From Verrucomicrobiota bacterium (GTDB taxonomy: Bacteria > Verrucomicrobiota > Kiritimatiellia > CAJWTS01), in contig JAQBYD010000020.1 in NCBI GenBank assembly GCA_027623315.1, positions 1 to 57,920 on the forward strand: a stretch of 57,920 nucleotides of DNA. The letters are read 5' to 3'. Shown here piece after piece: positions 25,413 to 33,201 of the stretch. The stretch's first letter is position 1. Each line of letters starts with the position of its first letter. Below the pieces are notes generated by a model. That model was not told the DNA's origin and did no database searches. It was given only the letters and a program-made list of their open reading frames with translations. Position numbers and translations under genes: made by a program.

Positions 25413-26585
25413 CTAGGCCCAGTAGGGTACATAACTTCGATATCTCAATGATTTCTGCTTCGGGTCGAATAGTCGGATCTTCCCCACCTCGATGGCCTGG
25501 ATCACCTTGTCGATACCGCTGCTCTTCTCCTCGCAGATGGCGAATCGGCGCATGATGTCTGCAAGTCGCTCGTTGCGCGACTGATACCCGTCGATGAATC
25601 GCTCGACAGGAACAACGGGTTCTCCGGGATTCGAGATCTCGACGCGGTCAGAGTAGATCTCAATCATCACCGACATACCGGAGATCGTGAAATCTTGATG
25701 GATAAGGGCGTTGGCGATCAATTCGCGAATCGTGATTTCAGGAACAAGCTTTATCTCTTTTCGTAGTGCCTTCTCAATTACTTCGTTCTGCGGCAGCTGG
25801 CCCATCACGAATTCGACCAATCCCTGGAATCCCACCGCATACCCTTTGCTTCCCGGCTGATCCAACTTTGTTTCCGTCTTGGACGTTCCTGAATAAACCA
25901 CGACTCGCGGCGCCTTGCGCGCAAGATTGGCTGGGAAATCTGCCAGCCTCTTGGCAAGGAGTACGGCGCCGATACGCCGAATCGTGTAATCATTTCCGTC
26001 GCGATCGACCAGCCGTTCCTGCTCGAGCTTCTGCAGGACGCCCGTGCGGTCGCTCGGATATGACAGCCCAAGCAGTTCAAAGAAGCTCTGTGTGTCAAGT
26101 AGGTCGACTACGTCCTGAGCCGTCGCGCTCTTTACCGCCGGCTCCTCAAGCCAGTCCGGGCCGCCTTCGGCAAAAATCTTGCGCAGTTGGTCCTCGCTCA
26201 TGGGAACGAGGCTTTCACCCGATCGCATCAGATACGCACCCTCGAGGTGGTAAGCGGTCCCGCGCGGCCGCGAAGGCACGTGAAATACAAGCACTCGCCC
26301 GTCCGGGTGCATGACCTCTTCGATCTCGACCCGGAATCCGACGGCTCCGAAGAGCTTCTCAGCCATAGCCGTAGTGTTGTTGAAAGCCGCCGTGCTGACC
26401 ACGGGGCGGGGAGGCGTGTTCGCGACGCCTAGAAGCAAGTGTCCGCCACCCTCGTTTGCGAGCGCGACACAATACCTGTACAGCTTGTTGTTATCATATT
26501 GCGTTTTGGCTTCCTTAAATTCAAGTCGTTCATGCTCGGAGGGCGCAGCTCGCCAGATGTCAATCTGTTCGGGTGTTGTGGTCAC
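25413..26585 (-). CDS. AlbA_2-domain / GHKL-type ATP-binding protein (COG2865-like)
   Basis: A protein of about 390 residues. I prefer the GTG at 26585, which overlaps the hsdM stop by 4 bp (GTGA); GTG 26594 would add three residues. The N-terminal AlbA_2 (Schlafen-like) domain shows RLEFKEAKTQYDNNKLYRY, ALANEGGGHLLLGV and YLMRSGESLVPM. The C-terminal half carries ELIANALIHQDFT and VEISNPGEPV, the GHKL-like ATP-binding region, and ends in a winged-helix-like segment. Such genes are often found inside type I restriction-modification loci and are viewed as regulators or accessory defence factors. It appears intact, unlike its hsdM partner. Confidence 0.82.
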   Translation of the reverse strand: MTTTPEQIDIWRAAPSEHERLEFKEAKTQYDNNKLYRYCVALANEGGGHLLLGVANTPPRPVVSTAAFNNTTAMAEKLFGAVGFRVEIEEVMHPDGRVLVFHVPSRPRGTAYHLEGAYLMRSGESLVPMSEDQLRKIFAEGGPDWLEEPAVKSATAQDVVDLLDTQSFFELLGLSYPSDRTGVLQKLEQERLVDRDGNDYTIRRIGAVLLAKRLADFPANLARKAPRVVVYSGTSKTETKLDQPGSKGYAVGFQGLVEFVMGQLPQNEVIEKALRKEIKLVPEITIRELIANALIHQDFTISGMSVMIEIYSDRVEISNPGEPVVPVERFIDGYQSRNERLADIMRRFAICEEKSSGIDKVIQAIEVGKIRLFDPKQKSLRYRSYVPYWA

Positions 26586-28075
26586 GCGAGCCACCCGCCC
26601 TCTATTAACACGGTTCGCAGATGATCCTCCGCTGCGCGGGCCTCGGCAAGCACGTCCTTGAACGCAGCCACGGCCTCGGGCAGCGGCGGGATGTCCTCGC
26701 CGATGGGAGGCAACACATAGCGGGAGATGTTGAGCGTCCAGCCTTCGTCCTTGATCTCATCGAGGGTGACGACCTTGGCGCGGTCCTCAACATCCTCGAA
26801 GGCATGGAACCACTTGACGATCTGCTCGCCATGTTCTGGGTCGAGGAAGTTCTGGGCGCGGCCCTTTCGGAAGAGGCTCGAGGCGTCGATGATGAGCACC
26901 TTGTTCTTCCGCTCTGCTGGCTTCTTGCGGCGGAGGATCACGACGCAGCCTGCGAGGCCCGTGCCGTAGAAGAGGTTCGGTGCGAGACCGATGACCGCTT
27001 CGATCAGGTCTTCATTGAGCAGGGCTTCGCGGATCTTGCCTTCGGCGCTCTTGCGGAAGAGTGCGCCCTGCGGGAGGACGACGGCCATGCGACTGCTTCC
27101 GCCCTGGGCCATCGACGCGATCATGTGTTGGACGAAGGCGTAGTCGCCGTAGCTGTCCGGGGGCAGGCCATACTGCGCTCGGCCCCAGGGGTCGTTTTCC
27201 CAGACCTCGCGGCCCCATTCCTTGAGCGAGAACGGTGGATTGGCGATCACGCAGTCAAAGGTGGCAAGGCCGCCGGCCCCGTTGGTGAAGGCGGGACTGC
27301 GGAGGGTGTCCTCGCGGGCGATCTGGAAATCCTCAATGCCATGGAGCACAAGGTTCATCCGGGCAACCGAGGAGGTAGTGAGGTTCTTTTCCTATCCGTA
27401 GATCTTGCCGAAGAAGGTCCGCGGGTCTCCGCCGCCGTGCTTCACATGATCGATGGCGGCGAGCAGCATGCCACCGGTGCCGCAGGCGGGGTCGTAGATC
27501 GACTCGCCCTCCTTGGGATCGAGGATCTCGACCAGCATCCGCACGACGCTGCGCGGGGTGTAGAATTCACCGGCCTTGTTGCGGCGGTTGACATCCGCGA
27601 ATTTCCCGACGAGGTACTCGTAGGCGTCACCGAGAATATCGGTGCTGACGGCGTCGTTGCCCAGTGAGACGGACGAGAAGCCCTCTATCAGGTCCTTCAG
27701 CAGCTCGTCGGTAAACTTCTCGCGATTGCCCCAGTCGGCCGACCCAAACACACGATAAAGCGTATCCGGATTCGTGCGCTCAATCTCCTGCATCGCATGA
27801 GCGAGGGCAGCGCCGACGTTTGCTGCTGTTTCGCGGATATCGTTCCAGTGACATCCCTCTGGGACCTGGAAGCGGTGCACCTCGGAGAAGAGCGAGGGAT
27901 CGGCGTCGCCGTAGATCTCGGCGGCCTCAGATGTCTCCTCGTCCCACACGTCTGAGATGCGCTTAAAGAAGAGCAGAGGTAGGATGTAGCCCTTCCAGTC
28001 GGTCCGATCGACTGCGGAGCCACGCAACGTGTTAGCGGCGTCCCAGAGGGTGGATTTGAGTTTCGCGGCGTCCAT
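26582..28075 (-). pseudogene. hsdM: type I restriction-modification methyltransferase subunit hsdM with in-frame amber codon
   Basis: The reading frame spans 497 codons but codon 228 is TAG (27392-27394). Both sides are in the same frame. Before the break are the N-terminal domain (LKSTLWDAANTLRGSAVD, YILPLLFFKRISDVWDEET), GEFYTPRSVVRMLVEIL and the SAM motif DPACGTGGMLL. After it come EKNLTTSSVARMNLVLHGIE, the catalytic NPPF (DCVIANPPFSLKEWG) and the C-terminus. Relatives have glutamine at this spot (GxxKNL context), so a single CAG-to-TAG change explains the break. No hsdS or hsdR is present nearby. A second start at ATG 27358 could give a 258-residue C-terminal piece. It is followed by the overlapping AlbA_2 gene. 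Confidence 0.88.
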
Positions 28076-28111
28076 GTGTTAATACTTGAAATCAGCAGAC
28101 AAGTACGTCGC

Positions 28112-28139
28112 ATTATACGAGCAGGGCGCTAGCTGTCAC
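28112..28139 (-). promoter_or_regulatory. near-consensus sigma70-type promoter of hsdM
   Basis: On the minus strand GTGACA (28134-28139) is followed by a 16-bp spacer and TATAAT (28112-28117). Transcription would begin near 28105, giving a leader of about 30 nt to the hsdM ATG at 28075. That leader has no evident Shine-Dalgarno. Confidence 0.55.
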
Positions 28140-28289
28140 GGAGATTGAGCGTAAAGAAAGCTTGGACGAGTGACGCGACGCTTCGTTGGCTTGGTGCCGG
28201 ATCGGACACTCTCTGCTGGAGCGGGCAGGGCAATCTATCTCAGATCGTCGAGATGCCAACAACGCATGAGCTAGCTCGACTTTTCTTGG

Positions 28290-28901
28290 CTATCGCCGGC
28301 AATGAGGGGTGTACCCATCCATCGCCAGGGGTGCAGGGGATCGGGTAAGGTCGGGAAACTTGAGGTCCCCGTAGGCATCCATGGCCCAGCGGCTGAAAAC
28401 AGCGCGCGCCTGCCGCAGCGTTGACCGGGCCGAGCGTCGCGCGCGATCGCGCTTGAGCGCGTCACCAGAGGAATCGGGAATGACTGACTCGACATAGGCT
28501 TCGACCAGGTCACGGGAGAGGACGCAGGTGGAAAGCTCTTCGATCGATCCGGCGTGCAGGGCGTGGACGATGATAGCAAGGGAGTTGATGTAGTCGCCGA
28601 CTGTGCGATCTTTGATTCCTCGCGTGGCAGCGGCACGTCTGTAGATACCGATGACGTCCCGCAGTGTGGCGTAATCCTTGCGGAGTTTGGACTGTTCAAG
28701 GGCCTCGAAACGCTCGCCCTGGGCGGCCTTGATGAAGGCCCGTGCACGCATGCCGGCAAGCTCTTTATCGCTCGTGCTTAGGGAGCGAAAGTAGCGCTTG
28801 CCATTCACCATAGCGCGCACATAGTATACGCCTCCCCGTTTGTGGAGATTCCTGTCTTTGCGCGTGGGACTGCTCTTTGACTGCTTTATCTGCTCGTGCA
28901 C
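28290..28901 (-). pseudogene. tyrosine recombinase/integrase lacking its catalytic domain
   Basis: A 203-residue N-terminal integrase fragment. NLHKRGGVYYVRAMVNGKRY is the arm-binding-like start. TLRDVIGIYRRAAATRGI through VFSRWAMDAYGDLKFPDL is the SAM-like core-binding domain. The frame then runs into unrelated codons and stops before the RHRY catalytic domain, so it should be inactive. It points away from the tRNA-Arg gene 160 bp to its right, the usual attachment neighbourhood of such integrases. The region from its stop to the hsdM promoter holds nothing recognisable. Confidence 0.75.
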
Positions 28902-29061
28902 CTGATTCGGTAATCAGTGGTTGAAAGTGATACCCGTATGATGCCACTTGGTTCGGTATTCAAGTGAATACATGTAGATTCATGCAGACGCTAACCAGCC
29001 TTCGGAAAACCAAGTAAAATCAACGCTACACGAGCAATAAGCAGTTAGAAATGCGGACATT

Positions 29062-29138
29062 GTACCCGTAGCTCAATTGGATAGAGCACCTGACTACGGA
29101 TCAGGAGGTTGCAGGTTCGACTCCTGCCGGGTACGCCA
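29062..29138 (+). tRNA. tRNA-Arg (anticodon ACG)
   Basis: The 77-nt gene folds as a standard cloverleaf. The 7-bp acceptor stem is GTACCCG with CGGGTAC. The D-arm is GCTC...GAGC, the anticodon stem is CCTGA with TCAGG, and the loop CTACGGA gives anticodon ACG. The T-arm is GCAGG TTCGACT CCTGC. The discriminator is G and CCA is encoded. Anticodon A34 would be deaminated to inosine to read CGU/CGC/CGA. Such tRNA genes are common integration sites, and a broken integrase lies upstream. A short hairpin (GGTGCTCAGCACC, 29146-29158) follows. Confidence 0.97.
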
Positions 29139-29259
29139 TCTAAGGGGTGCTCAGCACCATTAGCCATGCTGGATCGGCGAGACGGGAGCGTGACGAGCAC
29201 TACATCGCCGATGCCTCCGGCAGGATTGACGATCCTGAGAGTGCGATTTGGGCCTTTCG

Positions 29260-29448
29260 TCAGATAAGCCGGAAGCGGCGCGTGGCAGGCTGCCTGGAGA
29301 CCTGAGCACGAAGGTTACTGTAGATCTTGTCATCCTGGAGGAGACGGAAATTTTCGTTGACCCAGCGGTCATACATGGCAAGTGACGGGGTCTTGCACTT
29401 GGGAAGGGGGCCGTCTTTCAGGTCAGGCAGATTCAGTTTCTCTGTCAT
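29260..29448 (-). CDS. 62-residue hypothetical partner of the nucleotidyltransferase
   Basis: ATG 29448 overlaps the stop of the upstream nucleotidyltransferase gene by 4 bp (ATGA), which fixes the start even though the frame is open further. The product is small and charged: LPDLKDGPLPKCKTPSLAMY, DRWVNENFRLLQDDK, ending in RFRLI. No known family is recognised and no DNA-binding motif is clear. The coupling suggests it works with the nucleotidyltransferase, perhaps as antitoxin or cofactor. Confidence 0.65.
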   Translation of the reverse strand: MTEKLNLPDLKDGPLPKCKTPSLAMYDRWVNENFRLLQDDKIYSNLRAQVSRQPATRRFRLI

Positions 29449-29972
29449 AGGTAACTCTCCAGCTTCTCGAATATACCAGGAGGGCCGTACTCCTGGCAAG
29501 TCTGCGCCAAATCCCGCGTTGAGACAGTGCTCGGATTTTCCCTCAGCAATTCCACAATGTCGCCCAGATCTTTGAGCTCCCTCTTCGGGTTGTTTCGAAT
29601 GGCATGAAGTTTGAGGGCAACCAGGTGCAGTAACGTCGGGACATAGGCGCGGGACGTACCTATCATGTGAACGGCGCTGGCACCGTGCATCTTGGTGAAT
29701 GTATCCGTGTCCACGAGCATGATATCGATATCCATCAGATACACAGAAGGGTGCTCATATCGGACAAACGCCGCTGCCCTGTGTTTTTCGCTGTATCCTG
29801 CGGCCGCCAATATTTCGCCGAGGACGAGATCGTCGGCGTCTGAAACCAGGTAGTCTACGTCGGCCGTCTGCCGTACGACACCATACACGGGTAAGGCAAA
29901 GCCACCGATTAGGAGAAACTGCGTGCCCTTGGCATTCAGTGCATCACATACAGTCTCAAGTGCGGTCTTCAC
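29445..29972 (-). CDS. nucleotidyltransferase-fold protein (AbiEii/DUF6036-like, possible toxin)
   Basis: A 175-residue protein with a GTG start at 29972. GGFALPVYGVVRQTADVDYLV (residues about 23-43) contains the GG...DxD pattern of minimal nucleotidyltransferases. MDIDIMLVDTD supplies another acidic strand, and HLVALKLHAIRNNPKRELKD is the helical region common to AbiEii-type proteins. Enzymes of this fold can modify tRNA or proteins by adding nucleotides, and several are toxins. A strong promoter ends 8 bp upstream, so the transcript should be nearly leaderless. It overlaps the 62-residue gene. Confidence 0.78.
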   Translation of the reverse strand: MKTALETVCDALNAKGTQFLLIGGFALPVYGVVRQTADVDYLVSDADDLVLGEILAAAGYSEKHRAAAFVRYEHPSVYLMDIDIMLVDTDTFTKMHGASAVHMIGTSRAYVPTLLHLVALKLHAIRNNPKRELKDLGDIVELLRENPSTVSTRDLAQTCQEYGPPGIFEKLESYL

Positions 29973-29980
29973 ATCGGTAC

Positions 29981-30008
29981 ATTATATTGGCTAGGGCCCT
30001 TCTGTCGA
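29981..30008 (-). promoter_or_regulatory. near-consensus promoter, predicted leaderless transcript
   Basis: On the minus strand TCGACA (30003-30008), a 16-bp spacer and a perfect TATAAT (29981-29986) form one of the best promoters in the window. The expected start site (about 29974) is only a couple of bases before the GTG start codon at 29972. The nucleotidyltransferase mRNA would then carry no Shine-Dalgarno. Confidence 0.6.
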
Positions 30009-30080
30009 GTCACGCAGTGTCGCAGAGCGCATGGGCACCGGTTGGCCAGGTGATCGTTGGTGCCACACCATACCCAATAG

Positions 30081-30150
30081 AGAGATTCGGGGCGGGTTGC
30101 TGGCGGCTCCGTATTGACCAACGGCATACTCCAATCCGCCCCAAATTTCT
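30081..30150 (+). repeat. 70-bp island palindrome, copy C
   Basis: AGAGATTCGGGGCGGGTTG (30081-30099) pairs with CAATCCGCCCCAAATTTCT (30132-30150): 16 of 19 positions around a 32-nt centre. The orientation is opposite to copy A. Homology to A continues upstream (CCACACCATACCCAAT against CCACATCATACGCAAT). Homology to B continues downstream (ATGGGACCTC). It marks the right edge of the accessory island. Confidence 0.85.
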
Positions 30151-30257
30151 ATGGGACCTCGAACGACCCTTGCGTCGCCTTTCTTCGCGGAGTGCTTTCT
30201 ATCTCGACAAGGATCTCGAAGTCGTTTGGGATCAGCGTCTCATTCTGGAATTGCTCA

Positions 30258-31013
30258 ATGTTTGAACCGCAGATACTCGTAGCCCTTGGTGCATTGTTCA
30301 TGCTGTCTGCGTTTGTGCAGGGCGTGATTGGGTTCGGGTTTGCCCTGCTGGCGCTGCCGGTGATGTTGGGCCTTGGACTCTCATTGCCGCAGGCGGTTCT
30401 GACCGTGACGATCGGGGCGAGCGTGCAGATGGGATGGGCGGCCTTTGCGATGCGGGACTCTATTCCGTGGCGGAGGCTGGCACCAGTCTGCATCGTGGCG
30501 ATGCTTACGACCCCAATCGGTATCTGGCTCCTGCAGTTCGTGTCGACCCAGGGCACAAGCATTGTGCGCCAGGTGATCGGTGGTATCATTTTGCTGGTCG
30601 TGACAGCATGGTGGACGATTCGGCCGAAACCGCGGGCGAAGCTTGGGTGGGGCTGGGATCTGCTCGCCGGGGTCATCTCGGGTGTGTTGGGCGGACTCGC
30701 GTCGGTGGCCGGAACGTCCCTGATCGTCTGGACGCATGCGCATAAGTGGACGAACCAGGAGTACCGTGTAGCGCCCGTCGCCACGATGTTCCCTCGCTCG
30801 TTGCTGCAGATCGGACTGATGCTTGCCATGATGCCGGGCGAAGCACTCGGTCCGGCAATTCCTTCGGCACTCCTGCTGGTTCCGGGGACGATTCTGGGTG
30901 CGATACTGGGTGTCCATTTCGGGCATAGGCTCTCCGTGCCTCTGCTGCGCGTCCTGGTCTCGCTGGCACTGGTCATCATGGGTCTCAGCAGTCTCCTTGG
31001 GCCGCTCCTCTGA
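30258..31013 (+). CDS. TauE/SafE-family sulfite/anion exporter-like permease
   Basis: A 251-residue membrane protein. ATG 30258 is preferred because the hydrophobic N-terminal helix starts immediately (QILVALGALFMLSAFVQGVI). The frame open from 30114 reads through palindrome C and is unlikely to be coding. The family duplication is visible as GVIGFGFALLALPVM in the first half and GVISGVLGGLASVAGTSLIV in the second. About eight hydrophobic segments are present. The family exports or imports sulfite, sulfonates and other organic anions; substrate unknown. It begins 107 bp right of palindrome C. Long minus-strand frames over it are shadows. Confidence 0.85.
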   Translation: MFEPQILVALGALFMLSAFVQGVIGFGFALLALPVMLGLGLSLPQAVLTVTIGASVQMGWAAFAMRDSIPWRRLAPVCIVAMLTTPIGIWLLQFVSTQGTSIVRQVIGGIILLVVTAWWTIRPKPRAKLGWGWDLLAGVISGVLGGLASVAGTSLIVWTHAHKWTNQEYRVAPVATMFPRSLLQIGLMLAMMPGEALGPAIPSALLLVPGTILGAILGVHFGHRLSVPLLRVLVSLALVIMGLSSLLGPLL

Positions 31014-31060
31014 GGCGCGCTGCGGGGGCAACCCGCTTCGCCTTGTCCCCGGAGATTTTG

Positions 31061-31087
31061 GACAGGATGTACAGAATCGACAGAATT
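31061..31087. repeat. three 9-bp tandem repeats (GACAGGATG type)
   Basis: GACAGGATG, TACAGAATC and GACAGAATT lie head to tail and share the ACAGRAT core. A related half-copy (ATAAACAGGATTTG) occurs near 56960, before the esterase relic. Similar ACAGGAT tandem motifs occur between genes in some environmental bacteria; no function is known to me. Confidence 0.45.
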
Positions 31088-31205
31088 GGGACCGCATGAG
31101 TCCAATTGTGACTTGCATGTGACCGTGCAACCGCACACAATTTGCGTCCGGCGTGGTGAGGCGGCACAAAAGGGGAGATCGAACCGAGAAAAGCGGAGGA
31201 TTTAT

Positions 31206-32123
31206 ATGACGGTTTCTACTGAGAATGTGACTTTGCCGCAGGTGTCGATCGGCGACATCGAGGTGTCTGCAGATGGCCTGGACATCGCGAAGGCTGCGGA
31301 GATCTATAAGGAATACGGTTGCCTTGTCGTGCGCGGCCTTATGAAAGCGCATGTCGAAGAGATGAGCCGCGAGATCAACATGGTGATCCAAGAATCGCTG
31401 GACCAGGTTGAGCAGGCGACCAAGAACGCGCTCGGCTGGTCGACCCCGAACGGGACAATATGGCTTCCGGCCCCCGAGAACTTCGACCGCGAAATGCAGA
31501 TCATGTGCCTGCCAATCAGCTACAAGAATAGTTCGGCTTTCACGCGGGCGGCGATGAATCCGACCACACTCGATATCGTCGAAGCGGTACTGGGCCCGAA
31601 TCTCGAGCTGTTCGACACCGGGCAAGCGTTGGTTAAGGAAGCCGTAGGGGGTCATCCAAAAGTGCTGCACCAGGATGCCGCGTACTTTGAGCACCGCTTC
31701 GAAGGACCCATGGCACAACTTAATTACGTCGTCGATACTGACTTGAACAACGGCTGCCTGCACGTGGTGCCGGGAAGTTTTAAACTGGGCGTGTTGCGAC
31801 ATGAAGATACGTTCAGTCACCTCGGCCTGGACGAAAAGGAATGGCCCTGGGAGCGCTCGGTGCCGATTGAGGGCAAAGCCGGCGATGCGATCTTCTTTCA
31901 CGTGAAATGTATTCACGGCTCCAAGCCCAATTGGTCCGACAAAGCGCGACCGGTGTATATCTGCCGTTATCGCGATGCGGACGACTACGTGATCATCGGG
32001 GCGACAACCGTTGAGAGTCGTGCCGAAGCCGAGAAACATATCAAGAAGGCCAAGAACGAGAATGAGCGGAACATGATGGTGCGTGGGTTCAGGAAATTTG
32101 ATGCCGCGCGCCAGCAAGATTAG
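31206..32123 (+). CDS. phytanoyl-CoA dioxygenase (PhyH) family oxygenase
   Basis: A 305-residue Fe(II)/2-oxoglutarate-dependent oxygenase. GGAGG lies 6-7 bases before ATG 31206, which is preferred over the frame opening at 31086. The metal triad appears as H155-x-D157 (KVLHQDAAYF) and H237 (FFHVKCIHGSKPN). R248 (DKARPVYICRY) would hold the 2-oxoglutarate carboxylate. It hydroxylates an unactivated C-H bond in a small molecule; PhyH proteins in bacteria act on amino acids, ectoine and natural products, so the substrate is open. It sits upstream of a beta-hydroxyacid dehydrogenase on the same strand, 132 bp away. Confidence 0.88.
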   Translation: MTVSTENVTLPQVSIGDIEVSADGLDIAKAAEIYKEYGCLVVRGLMKAHVEEMSREINMVIQESLDQVEQATKNALGWSTPNGTIWLPAPENFDREMQIMCLPISYKNSSAFTRAAMNPTTLDIVEAVLGPNLELFDTGQALVKEAVGGHPKVLHQDAAYFEHRFEGPMAQLNYVVDTDLNNGCLHVVPGSFKLGVLRHEDTFSHLGLDEKEWPWERSVPIEGKAGDAIFFHVKCIHGSKPNWSDKARPVYICRYRDADDYVIIGATTVESRAEAEKHIKKAKNENERNMMVRGFRKFDAARQQD

Positions 32124-32255
32124 ATTGAATTTGGACCAGCCTACGCGCAGCGCGACGGCTTGGCACGGCAGGATGAACGGGATCCTCTTGAGAAGACGAG
32201 AATTTGAATGATAGCTATGAATAGCGGATGACATGAAGCCTCTCGGAGAACTGAG

Positions 32256-33173
32256 ATGAGCCTTTCGCAAACAGAACCCGGAAGGACGCGAATCGGATGG
32301 ATCGGAACGGGTGTCATGGGCTCCAGTATGTGCGGCCACCTGCTGGACGCAGGTTACACGGCGACGGTCTACAATCGGACGCGCGAAAAGGCGCAGACTC
32401 TTCTGGATAAGGGTGCGGACTGGGCGGACACCCCACAATCCGTGGCCGAGGCGTCGGATGTCATCTTCACGATCGTCGGATTTCCGGCTGATGTTCGATC
32501 CGTGATCCTGGGTGACGATGGCGTGCTCGCCGGATGCGAGGCGGGCAACGTGATTGTGGACATGACGACCAGTCAACCGTCCCTCGCCGAGGAGATTGCC
32601 GAGGTCGCGTCCGCACGAGGCGTCGCAAGCGTTGATGCACCCGTGTCAGGCGGCGATGTCGGTGCCCGCAACGCGGCGCTTTCGATCATGGTCGGCGGCG
32701 AGCAGGCGGCCGTCGATGCCGTAATGCCCTGTTTCGAAAAGATGGGCAAAACGATCGTGCGACAGGGCAGGCCCGGTACCGGCCAGCACACCAAGATGGT
32801 GAACCAGGCCCTTATCGCCGCCGGCATGGTGGGTGTCTGCGAGGCGCTGCTTTACGGATACAAGGCCGGGCTCGACCTGGCGACGGTGCTGGAATCCGTG
32901 GGCTCCGGCGCAGCCGGAAGCTGGACTCTGAATAATCTCGGGCCGCGTATCATCGACAACAATTTCGACCCCGGATTCTTCGTGGAGCACTTTATTAAGG
33001 ACATGGGGATCATCCTGGAGGAGTCGAGGCGTATGGGAATCGCCGTGCCCGGCGTTGCGTTGGCGCATCAATTGTATCTGGCGCTGCAGGCGCAGGGGCA
33101 TGGACGCGACGGGTCGCACGCGCTGGTGCTGGCGCTGGCGGCGATGTCGGGCATTGACTGGAAAAATCGATAA
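32256..33173 (+). CDS. 3-hydroxyisobutyrate dehydrogenase-family oxidoreductase
   Basis: A 305-residue beta-hydroxyacid dehydrogenase. The Rossmann motif is GTGVMG (17-22), the substrate motif is [10 protein letters not shown] (128-137), and the catalytic lysine is K180 with N183 in GQHTKMVNQ. It oxidises a 3-hydroxyacid (3-hydroxyisobutyrate, tartronate semialdehyde or similar) with NAD(P). A Shine-Dalgarno-like GGAGAA precedes the start by 5-6 bases. It is followed closely by galM (28-bp gap), so a short sugar or acid catabolic operon is possible. Confidence 0.88.
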   Translation: MSLSQTEPGRTRIGWIGTGVMGSSMCGHLLDAGYTATVYNRTREKAQTLLDKGADWADTPQSVAEASDVIFTIVGFPADVRSVILGDDGVLAGCEAGNVIVDMTTSQPSLAEEIAEVASARGVASVDAPVSGGDVGARNAALSIMVGGEQAAVDAVMPCFEKMGKTIVRQGRPGTGQHTKMVNQALIAAGMVGVCEALLYGYKAGLDLATVLESVGSGAAGSWTLNNLGPRIIDNNFDPGFFVEHFIKDMGIILEESRRMGIAVPGVALAHQLYLALQAQGHGRDGSHALVLALAAMSGIDWKNR

Positions 33174-33201
33174 ACCATGACGATCCGTTTGAGGAGGTAG
33201 C

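Noticed and set aside
27358..27394. Amber codon as recoded (pyrrolysine or reassigned TAG)
   Set aside because: Other genes in the window end normally in TAG, including a tandem TAG TAG, and no recoding element is apparent.
23883..30150. CRISPR array
   Set aside because: The repeats are palindromes hundreds to thousands of bases apart with no regular spacers and no cas genes.
30149..31138. 329-codon minus-strand frame over the TauE gene
   Set aside because: It runs through palindrome C and antisense to a well-supported permease; no domain.
30381..32576. 731-codon open frame on the minus strand
   Set aside because: It lies antisense to the TauE permease, the PhyH oxygenase and the start of the dehydrogenase, all with clear motifs. 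Its translation is Arg/His/Pro-rich without domains.
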